Positions 9,267 to 16,025 of a stretch of DNA of 64,000 bases are shown here, one piece after another (the first letter of the stretch is position 1; every line of letters starts with the position of its first letter). The position numbers and the translations under genes are program-made. The notes beneath the pieces were generated by a model that did not search any database, was not told the DNA's origin, and worked only from the letters and a program-made list of their open reading frames with translations. This DNA is from Pedobacter caeni. Lineage in GTDB: Bacteria > Bacteroidota > Bacteroidia > Sphingobacteriales > Sphingobacteriaceae. The stretch spans positions 3,032 to 67,031 of the forward strand of contig NZ_FQUQ01000006.1 in assembly GCF_900129215.1 (NCBI RefSeq). The letters run 5' to 3'.

Positions 9267-9298
9267 TTTGGTTATTTTGTCACTTAGCTTTACATTTG
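9267..9298 (+). promoter_or_regulatory. Promoter of the SAM-riboswitch operon
   Basis: TTTG at 9267-9270, 20-bp spacer, TACATTTG at 9291-9298: a complete Bacteroidota primary-sigma promoter. Transcription should start near 9305, about 45 nt before the riboswitch. Confidence 0.7.
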
Positions 9299-9348
9299 AA
9301 CTATTCTTAGCGAAAGCTATTCAAGTCATCACCTCTTAAACTGGGTTT

Positions 9349-9464
9349 TGATTTATAAAGAAGTGGCGAGAGACAGGCTCTTTGACCCACTGGCAACCCT
9401 CCCAAAATGGAGAAGGTGCCAATTCCTGACCGGCTGGCATGGTGCCATCTGGAGAGATAAATTA
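9349..9464 (+). promoter_or_regulatory. SAM-I (S-box) riboswitch
   Basis: P1 pairs ATTTAT (9351-9356) with ATAAAT (9457-9462). Between them are the family landmarks: the P2 strand GTGG with kink-turn purines GAGAGA, AGGCTC, TTTGACCCAC, the invariant TGGCAACC (9391-9398), a P3 stem CTCC/GGAG, GGTGCCAA and the P4 hairpin GGC-tggcatg-GTGCC ending in GGAGAGAT. It binds S-adenosylmethionine and turns the downstream methionine genes off. No terminator with a T-run follows P1, so it may act on translation or through the leader ORF that begins 7 nt later. Confidence 0.94.
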
Positions 9465-9469
9465 AGACA

Positions 9470-9553
9470 ATGAGAACAGTTAAAATTACATCAGATTCTT
9501 TTAATTATTGTTGCCCGCAGCATGCGATTTGTATGTGCTGTTGCATACGATAA
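9470..9553 (+). CDS. Cys-rich 27-codon leader peptide upstream of metY
   Basis: ATG at 9470, TAA at 9551. The 27-residue product has six cysteines, at 14, 15, 21, 23, 24 and 25; it ends ICMCCCIR, with one Met inside the Cys cluster. It has no membrane segment or known domain. It lies between a SAM-I riboswitch and the O-acetylhomoserine sulfhydrylase gene, with the start only 7 nt after the riboswitch P1 stem. A run of Cys codons at the end of a leader ORF is the layout of attenuation-type peptides that sense charged tRNA-Cys, as shown for actinobacterial Cys leader ORFs. Translation and function are inference; it is not a family I can name. Confidence 0.6.
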   Translation: MRTVKITSDSFNYCCPQHAICMCCCIR

Positions 9554-9563
9554 TCAACAAAAT

Positions 9564-9651
9564 CTTCCTTTTGCATTCTTGATCCATCCGGAAGGCCTCC
9601 ATTGAGGTACGCTAAACAGCTATATGCCCTTATGCAAGTTTACCGCATAAG
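9564..9651 (+). promoter_or_regulatory. Three hairpins between leader ORF and metY
   Basis: Stem CTTCC/GGAAG (9564-9568 with 9590-9594), stem CCTC-catt-GAGG (9596-9607) and a perfect 7-bp stem CTTATGC/GCATAAG (9629-9635 with 9645-9651). A C-rich, G-poor stretch (ccccttaaccccttattt) follows up to metY. No U-run follows any stem. They could form alternative structures set by ribosome position on the leader ORF, or a Rho-loading stretch. Inference. Confidence 0.45.
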
Positions 9652-9697
9652 CAGGCCCCTTAACCCCTTATTTACCAAACGCTTAAAAGAATAACAT

Positions 9698-11005
9698 ATG
9701 TCAACCAACCATAAATTCGAAACCCTTCAGATACACGCAGGTCAGGAAATCGACCCAACAACAGGTTCAAGAGCCGTTCCATTGTACCAGACTACTTCTT
9801 ACGGATTCAAAAATTCAGAGCATGGAGCCAACCTCTTTGCGCTAAAGGAATTCGGAAATATCTATACCAGGATCATGAATCCTACAACCGACGTTTTTGA
9901 AAAACGTGTTGCCGCACTTGAAGGCGGGGTTGCTGCCCTTGCAGTAAGCTCCGGACAGGCAGCTCAGTTCATTGCTTTAAATAACATTCTGGAAGCCGGA
10001 GATAATTTCGTCTCTTCTTCTCATTTATATGGTGGTTCCTACAACCAGTTCAAGGTTGCCTTCAAACGTTTGGGCATAGAGGTGAAATTTGCCAATGGCG
10101 ATGACGCTTCGGACTTTGAAGCTAAAATTGATGAAAATACCAAGGCCTTGTATCTGGAAAGCATAGGAAACCCTTCTTTCAGCATTGCTGATTTTGAGAA
10201 GATCTCTTCTATCGCCGGAAAACACAACCTTCCTCTAATTGTAGACAATACTTTCGGTGCTGCCGGATACCTCTTCCGCCCCCTGGAGCATGGTGCACAT
10301 GTGGTGGTTCAATCGGCTACCAAATGGATCGGCGGACATGGAACGAGCATCGGCGGGGTCATCGTTGACGGAGGAAATTACAACTGGGGCAATGGGAAAT
10401 TCAAGCAATTCACAGAACCCTCAGAAGGCTATAACGGATTGGTATTTAACGATGTCTTTGGCACTGGCGGACCATTTGGAAACATACAGTTCATCATTCG
10501 CGCCCGTGTAGAAGGCTTAAGGGACTTTGGCCCGGCCATCTCCCCTTTCAACTCCTTCCTGCTGATTCAGGGATTGGAAACCCTTTCCCTTCGTGTGCAA
10601 CGCCATGTAGACAATGCCCTGGCTTTAGCCACCTGGCTGGAAAACCATGAAGCCGTAAAAAGCGTCAACTATCCGGGTCTGGAAAGCAGCCCTTATCATG
10701 CCAATGCAAAGAAATACCTGCAAAACGGATTCGGAGCGGTGTTGTCATTCGAACTGCATGGAGAGAAAAGCCAGGCTACTGCTTTGGTGGATCAATTGAA
10801 ACTGGTAAGTCATCTCGCCAATGTCGGAGATGCCAAGACACTGATCATCCAGCCTGCAGCAACCACACATCAGCAACTGAGCGAAACTGAGCAGATCGCT
10901 GCCGGAGTAACGCCAAACTTATTGCGTGTCTCTGTAGGAATAGAACATATCGACGACATAAAAGCTGATTTTGAACAGGCATTTGCAGCCATCAACGTAA
11001 AATAA
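9698..11005 (+). CDS. metY: O-acetylhomoserine sulfhydrylase
   Basis: 435 aa, the long form typical of O-acetyl-L-homoserine aminocarboxypropyltransferases (gamma-synthases are about 380). PLP motifs: SSGQAAQF near residue 84, LIVDNTFGAAGYLFRP with the pyridine-binding Asp, Schiff-base lysine in QSATKWIGGHGTSIGG (about 209), and the C-terminal NVGDAKTLIIQPAATTH loop. It joins sulfide to O-acetylhomoserine to give homocysteine and acetate. It is the first gene of metY-metX-hom, behind the SAM riboswitch and Cys-rich leader; metX starts 3 bp after its stop, so the three are one transcript. Confidence 0.95.
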   Translation: MSTNHKFETLQIHAGQEIDPTTGSRAVPLYQTTSYGFKNSEHGANLFALKEFGNIYTRIMNPTTDVFEKRVAALEGGVAALAVSSGQAAQFIALNNILEAGDNFVSSSHLYGGSYNQFKVAFKRLGIEVKFANGDDASDFEAKIDENTKALYLESIGNPSFSIADFEKISSIAGKHNLPLIVDNTFGAAGYLFRPLEHGAHVVVQSATKWIGGHGTSIGGVIVDGGNYNWGNGKFKQFTEPSEGYNGLVFNDVFGTGGPFGNIQFIIRARVEGLRDFGPAISPFNSFLLIQGLETLSLRVQRHVDNALALATWLENHEAVKSVNYPGLESSPYHANAKKYLQNGFGAVLSFELHGEKSQATALVDQLKLVSHLANVGDAKTLIIQPAATTHQQLSETEQIAAGVTPNLLRVSVGIEHIDDIKADFEQAFAAINVK

Positions 11006-11008
11006 ACA

Positions 11009-12067
11009 ATGAGCACTATATCCACATATACACATACCAAGACTTTCAAGCTCGAGAATGGCAAGAAATTGCGCAAAATAGAGCTGGCTTATCAGACGTA
11101 TGGAAAACTGAATGCCAAGAAAGACAACGTGATCTGGGCTTGTCATGCTTTGACGGCTAATTCGGATGTTTTAGATTGGTGGAAAGGCCTTTTTGGCAAT
11201 AACGACCTCTTTAATCCGGAAGAACATTTCATTATATGTGCCAATGTATTGGGTTCTCATTATGGAAGTACCAACCCATTAAGTGAAAACCCGGTTACCG
11301 GATTACCTTATTACCTTTCTTTCCCTGAATTTACCATCCGCGATCTGGTTGCTGCGCATCGTTTGCTTGCCGAACACCTGGGCATTAAAGACATTAAAGT
11401 TTTGATCGGTGGTTCACTGGGTGGGCAACAAGCTTTGGAATGGGCTGTTACCGATGGTTCAGCGATAGAAAACCTGATCCTGGTAGCTACCAATGCCGTT
11501 CATTCTCCATGGGGCATTGCCTTTAATGAAAGTCAGCGTCTGGCCATCAGTACCGACAGAAGTTTTTACGCTCAGAAACCTGATGGTGGACTGAAAGGGT
11601 TGAAAACTGCAAGAAGCATAGCTTTATTGTCTTACCGCAGTTATGATGCCTATACCGATACCCAGCTGGAAAGCGTAAACGACAAAACCGGCTCTTTCAG
11701 GGCCTCCTCGTATCAGAATTACCAGGGCGAAAAATTATGTAAGCGTTTCAATGCCTACAGTTACTGGTACCTGAGCAAAGCGATGGACAGCCACAATGTG
11801 GGCAGAGGCCGGAAAAGTGTCACAGAAGCCCTGGCTACCGTAAAATCAAACACCCTGGTGATTGGTGTGGAGAACGATGTATTGTTTCCCATCACTGAAC
11901 AGCAGTTTTTAGCCAAACACATTCCGGATGCCGCCTTTCATTCCATCAAATCTGCCTATGGGCATGATGGCTTCCTTATTGAAACAGATATTCTGACCAA
12001 TGTGATCGGCAACTTCCTGAAAGAAAGCACCAACAAGAAAATAATTAAATTACATAAAACAGCATAG
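11009..12067 (+). CDS. metX: Homoserine O-acetyltransferase
   Basis: 352 aa alpha/beta-hydrolase-fold acyltransferase. The nucleophile Ser is in GGSLGGQQALEW (about residue 136), the acid in ENDVLFP and the His in YGHDGFLIE near the C-terminus. The N-terminal ELAYQTYGKLN and the NVLGSHYGSTNP loop are family hallmarks. It uses acetyl-CoA (some members succinyl-CoA) to activate homoserine, making the substrate of the preceding metY product. Three bp separate it from metY and 7 bp from the next gene, so expression is coupled and under the SAM riboswitch. Confidence 0.95.
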   Translation: MSTISTYTHTKTFKLENGKKLRKIELAYQTYGKLNAKKDNVIWACHALTANSDVLDWWKGLFGNNDLFNPEEHFIICANVLGSHYGSTNPLSENPVTGLPYYLSFPEFTIRDLVAAHRLLAEHLGIKDIKVLIGGSLGGQQALEWAVTDGSAIENLILVATNAVHSPWGIAFNESQRLAISTDRSFYAQKPDGGLKGLKTARSIALLSYRSYDAYTDTQLESVNDKTGSFRASSYQNYQGEKLCKRFNAYSYWYLSKAMDSHNVGRGRKSVTEALATVKSNTLVIGVENDVLFPITEQQFLAKHIPDAAFHSIKSAYGHDGFLIETDILTNVIGNFLKESTNKKIIKLHKTA

Positions 12068-12074
12068 TACTTAG

Positions 12075-13319
12075 ATGAGCAAGAAACTTAAAATTGGTTT
12101 ATTTGGATTTGGAGTTGTAGGTCAGGGATTACACGACATCATTCGTGGTCAGGACCTCAACCTGGAGATCATTAAAATCGCCATCAAAAACCCGGATAAG
12201 AAACGCAGCTTAGATGCCCACCTTTTCACCACCAATCACGACGAGATTTTAAATAATGAAGAGATCAATACCATTGTCGAGCTGATCGATGATGCAGATG
12301 CGGCCTTCAACATTACCAAACGTGCCCTGATCAGCGGTAAGAACGTGGTTTCAGCAAATAAAAAAATGATTGCTACCCACCTGGCAGAACTGGTAGAATT
12401 ACAGGAAAAACATGGTGCATCCTTACTTTACGAAGGTGCAGTATGCGGCAGTATCCCGATCATCAGGAACCTGGAAGAATATTACGACAATGAGTTGCTG
12501 CATGGCATCAGTGGAATCTTTAACGGTTCTTCCAATTATATCCTTTCTAAGATCTTCAATGAAAACCTGGAATATGGCGTTGCCCTGAAACAGGCACAGG
12601 ACCTTGGTTTTGCAGAGACCGACCCGATTCTGGACGTGGGAGGTTATGATCCTAAATTTAAACTGGCCATTGCGACCGCACACGCCTATGGTTTGTTCAT
12701 TAATCCGGACAAGATCCTGAATGTAGGCATCCAGAACCTGAGCGAGAACGACATCAGGTATGCAAGAGAGAAAAACTTTAAAATCAAACTTGTTCCTACG
12801 GCACGTAAGATCAGCACCAAACAGGTGGTTACCTATGTATTGCCAAAGTTTGTGAAATCAGACGATTTCCTGTACAATGTAGAGAACGAATATAACGGGG
12901 TAACTGTTCAGGCCGCTTTTGCAGACAAACAGTTTTTCTTCGGAAAAGGTGCCGGTGGCCACCCTACAGGAGCAGCCGTACTTTCAGACATTGCAGCCTT
13001 AAGGTATGATTACCGTTATGAATACAAAAAATACCACCAGCAAAACGGATTGATCCATACCGACAATGTAAACATTGAAGTTTACCTGCGTTATGTTCAT
13101 GAGTATACGATAGAAAAATTACAGGTAGAAAATATCGTGGAACGCTTTAGCCGTCAGGATTACAAGTATGTGATCGGAAGTGTGAGCTTAAAAACGTTAT
13201 TGGCCAACCGCAGTTTACTGGAGCAGAAAGATGTGTTTATTGCACATACCGGAAGGTATACCTATACCGAGCAGCAGATCCAGACGGTGACTGAAGAAGA
13301 AGTACTTTTTAACTCATAA
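12075..13319 (+). CDS. hom: Homoserine dehydrogenase
   Basis: 414 aa. The N-terminal Rossmann motif GLFGFGVVGQGL binds NAD(P); the catalytic part shows EGAVCGSIPIIR, FNGSSNYILSKI and FAETDPILDVGGYDPKFKLAI, with the conserved Lys. A C-terminal stretch of roughly 80 residues follows and may be an ACT-like tail. It reduces aspartate semialdehyde to homoserine, feeding metX. Being last in metY-metX-hom, it places the homoserine branch under SAM control. A strong terminator lies 17 bp downstream. Confidence 0.94.
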   Translation: MSKKLKIGLFGFGVVGQGLHDIIRGQDLNLEIIKIAIKNPDKKRSLDAHLFTTNHDEILNNEEINTIVELIDDADAAFNITKRALISGKNVVSANKKMIATHLAELVELQEKHGASLLYEGAVCGSIPIIRNLEEYYDNELLHGISGIFNGSSNYILSKIFNENLEYGVALKQAQDLGFAETDPILDVGGYDPKFKLAIATAHAYGLFINPDKILNVGIQNLSENDIRYAREKNFKIKLVPTARKISTKQVVTYVLPKFVKSDDFLYNVENEYNGVTVQAAFADKQFFFGKGAGGHPTGAAVLSDIAALRYDYRYEYKKYHQQNGLIHTDNVNIEVYLRYVHEYTIEKLQVENIVERFSRQDYKYVIGSVSLKTLLANRSLLEQKDVFIAHTGRYTYTEQQIQTVTEEEVLFNS

Positions 13320-13335
13320 TAAATTGTTTTGATCG

Positions 13336-13364
13336 TAAAAAGGCCCCGGAATCCGGGGCCTTTT
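13336..13364 (+). terminator. Intrinsic terminator of the met operon
   Basis: Perfect 8-bp GC stem GGCCCCGG (13342-13349) and CCGGGGCC (13353-13360), AAT loop, A-run before and T-run after, so it can work both ways between hom and the convergent E2 gene. Confidence 0.92.
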
Positions 13365-13391
13365 GCGTATGCTATATTTTTTCGAAAAAGA

Positions 13392-14717
13392 TTAAATCTC
13401 TCTGTTGATGTCCCAGCTTTCCAGGTAATCTGCTACCCTGCGGACAAATGATCCACCCAGGGCACCATCTACCACCCTATGGTCATAAGATAGCGAAAGG
13501 AACATCATATGGCGGATGGCAATGACATCTCCAAATTCAGTCTCCAGTACCGCAGGTTTCTTTTTGATCGCCCCTACTGCAAGGATCGCTACCTGAGGCT
13601 GATTAATAATAGGTGTGCCCATCACGTTTCCAAAAGATCCTACATTGGTCAGTGTAAAAGTACCACCCTGGGTTTCGTCCGGTTTAAGTTTTGAATTACG
13701 GGCACGGATGGCCAGGTCATTCACCGATTTTGTTAAACCTACCAGGTTCAGCTGATCTGCATTTTTGATGACCGGAACAATCAGGTTTCCGCTTGGCAAA
13801 GCAGCTGCCATACCGATATTGATATCTCTTTTCTTGATGATCTGCGTTCCGTTTACCGAAACATTGATCATTGGGAAATCTTTAATTGCTTTAGTTACGG
13901 CTTCGATAAAGATCGGTGTAAAAGTGATTTTCTCATTTTCACGTTTCTCAAAGTTGCGTTTCACTTTTTCACGCCACATCACCATATTGGTTACATCGGC
14001 TTCCACAAAGGAAGTCACGTGTGGGGAATTGTGTTTGCTCATCACCATGTGATCGGCGATCAGCTTGCGCATCCTGTCCATCTCAATGATTTCGTCGCCA
14101 CCATTGATGCTCACTACCGGCTGTACCGGTTTGGAAGGTGCCGGCTGACTAACCACAGGGGCCGCTGTTATCGTCGGTTCGGTTGCTTTAGGGGCAACAC
14201 CGCCTGTTTTCTGTTGAATATAATTTAAGAGGTCGTCTTTTGTTAAACGTCCTTCTGCTCCCGTACCTGTAATGCGGTCCAGCTCGCTCAGTTCGATATT
14301 TTCCTGAGCAGCGATATTTTTCACCAATGGAGAGTAAAAGCGGTCTGAACTCTGTTTTACCGGCTCTGCATTTGAATCGTTTGAAGGCAATTGTTCTGTA
14401 CCGGGAATCTCTTCGGCCTGAACCTCAGTTTCAGGCTGAGTGGCAACTGTTTCAGCAGGTGCTGCAGCAGCATTGGCATCGGTTTCGATAATGGCAATTA
14501 CTGCACCTACCTGAACCACTTCATCTTCCTTGAATAACTGTTTGATTAACTTACCGGCGATTGGTGACGGAACTTCAGAATCTACCTTATCTGTAGCGAT
14601 TTCCAAAATTGTATCGTCCAGTTCTATCATATCTCCTGGTTGTTTCGCCCATTTGATAATGGTTGCTTCTGCAACGCTCTCCCCCATTTTAGGTAACAAT
14701 AATTCGTATTGAGCCAT
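13392..14717 (-). CDS. 2-oxoacid dehydrogenase E2, dihydrolipoyl acyltransferase
   Basis: 441 aa. Residues 1-78 are a lipoyl domain with the modified Lys in EIATDKVDSE; an Ala/Pro/Glu-rich linker follows, then a peripheral subunit-binding domain (about 128-165, SPLVKNIA to GRLTKDDLLNY), a second linker, and the catalytic domain (about 205-441) ending with the active-site motif SYDHRVVDGALGG. It transfers acyl groups from lipoate to CoA. The sequence fits the branched-chain or general E2 group better than strict pyruvate or oxoglutarate enzymes, but the substrate is not certain. No E1 or E3 is adjacent. A TACTTTTG promoter box lies at 14745-14752. Confidence 0.92.
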   Translation of the reverse strand: MAQYELLLPKMGESVAEATIIKWAKQPGDMIELDDTILEIATDKVDSEVPSPIAGKLIKQLFKEDEVVQVGAVIAIIETDANAAAAPAETVATQPETEVQAEEIPGTEQLPSNDSNAEPVKQSSDRFYSPLVKNIAAQENIELSELDRITGTGAEGRLTKDDLLNYIQQKTGGVAPKATEPTITAAPVVSQPAPSKPVQPVVSINGGDEIIEMDRMRKLIADHMVMSKHNSPHVTSFVEADVTNMVMWREKVKRNFEKRENEKITFTPIFIEAVTKAIKDFPMINVSVNGTQIIKKRDINIGMAAALPSGNLIVPVIKNADQLNLVGLTKSVNDLAIRARNSKLKPDETQGGTFTLTNVGSFGNVMGTPIINQPQVAILAVGAIKKKPAVLETEFGDVIAIRHMMFLSLSYDHRVVDGALGGSFVRRVADYLESWDINREI

Positions 14718-14744
14718 TTTTTATTTTATGATTGGTATCAGGTA

Positions 14745-14752
14745 CAAAAGTA
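14745..14752 (-). promoter_or_regulatory. -7 box TACTTTTG of the E2 gene
   Basis: Exact TAnnTTTG match on the minus strand, about 28 nt before the E2 start codon and just past the stop of cinA. Confidence 0.55.
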
Positions 14753-14767
14753 AAGTATTTCGGACAC

Positions 14768-16015
14768 TTAATCCTCATGTTGCTGGAGTTCATTCAAAAT
14801 CATTGACAAGGCAGCACTGGCAGAACGTTCAATATTCTGTGCTCTTTTGTTGCCAAAACTGAATACTTTTGACACCACTCCTTTGGCATGAGCCACTGCT
14901 ATCCAGACAGTTCCGACCGGTTTACCCGGCAAACCACCATCAGGTCCGGCAATGCCGCTCACCGCTACAGAATAATCTGTTTTAAAATGTTTTATTGCAC
15001 CAAGCGCCATCTCCCTGACGGTTTCTTCACTTACCGCGCCATATTTAGCTAAAGTTTCCTGCTGAACCCCAAGAACGGACATTTTAAGCTCGTAAGAATA
15101 AGTGACTGCTCCACCTTCATAAACAGAAGAACATCCCGGATGCTGTGTAATCAGGTGAGCGATGTAGCCACCGGTACAGCTTTCGGCAGTAGATAAGGTA
15201 AGTTTCCGCTCTTCCATAAAGTTCAGAATCGCCTTTTCCAGAGTAATGTCTTCTTCAGCAACCACGTAAGGTTTTACTTTGGCAATGATCTGCTGGGCAT
15301 AAACCTCTACTTCCTTTTGCAGTAAAGCTTCGTCCGTTCCCGAAGTACTCAATCTCAACCGAACCTGCCCCAATCTAGGCAAATAAGCCAGTTTGATGTG
15401 TGCAGGCAAAGCATCTTCGATTTCCTCAATTTGTACCGCCAGAAAGGATTCACCAATATTTGAAGTAAGGATGGTTTTATGGTAGATCACTGGAAGCTTA
15501 AATGCAGCTTTGATTCTGGGAATGATCTCATCATCCATTAAGTACATCATTTCAAAAGGAACACCAGGCATGGAAACAAAGATCTTTCCATGTTCTTCGA
15601 ACCACATACATGGGGCCGTTCCGTTTTTATTTTTAATGACTGTACATCTGTCAGGGACGTCTGCCTGTTTTCTGTTCAGGTCAATCATCGGGCGGTTAAA
15701 GCGCTCAAAGATCTCAGTAACATGCTGCAGGGTTTCTTCATCTCTTCTGAAACCCATATTGAAATATTTAGCAAGGGTAACCTTGGTAATGTCGTCCTTG
15801 GTTGGCCCCAGTCCTCCGGTAATCAAAATGACATCGGCCCGTTTTTCTGCCTCTTGCAGGGCTTCGATGATATGGTCTGCGTCATCAGAGACTGAGGTGA
15901 TCTGTTTCACCTTCATTCCGATCAGGTTCAGTTGTTTTGCCATCCATGCAGAATTGGTATCTACAATCTGACCGATAAGGATTTCATCACCTATGGTTAT
16001 AATTTCCGCCAGCAT
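14768..16015 (-). CDS. cinA: CinA: nucleotide-binding domain plus NMN amidohydrolase
   Basis: 415 aa, full length. The N-terminal MoaB/MogA-like domain (about 1-170) shows IGDEILIGQIVDTNSAW and ITGGLGPTKDDITK. The C-terminal CinA domain (about 250-410) shows STAESCTGGYIAHLIT with the catalytic Ser and Cys region, and VSGIAGPDGG. Known members deamidate nicotinamide mononucleotide and act on ADP-ribose in pyridine nucleotide salvage. The gene follows lptD by 10 bp on the same strand and is probably co-transcribed with it. Confidence 0.94.
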   Translation of the reverse strand: MLAEIITIGDEILIGQIVDTNSAWMAKQLNLIGMKVKQITSVSDDADHIIEALQEAEKRADVILITGGLGPTKDDITKVTLAKYFNMGFRRDEETLQHVTEIFERFNRPMIDLNRKQADVPDRCTVIKNKNGTAPCMWFEEHGKIFVSMPGVPFEMMYLMDDEIIPRIKAAFKLPVIYHKTILTSNIGESFLAVQIEEIEDALPAHIKLAYLPRLGQVRLRLSTSGTDEALLQKEVEVYAQQIIAKVKPYVVAEEDITLEKAILNFMEERKLTLSTAESCTGGYIAHLITQHPGCSSVYEGGAVTYSYELKMSVLGVQQETLAKYGAVSEETVREMALGAIKHFKTDYSVAVSGIAGPDGGLPGKPVGTVWIAVAHAKGVVSKVFSFGNKRAQNIERSASAALSMILNELQQHED

Positions 16016-16025
16016 ATCAATAGTT

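Noticed and set aside
9629..9651. CTTATGC/GCATAAG hairpin as an intrinsic terminator
   Set aside because: No run of T follows; the sequence after it is C-rich. I list it as a leader structure instead.
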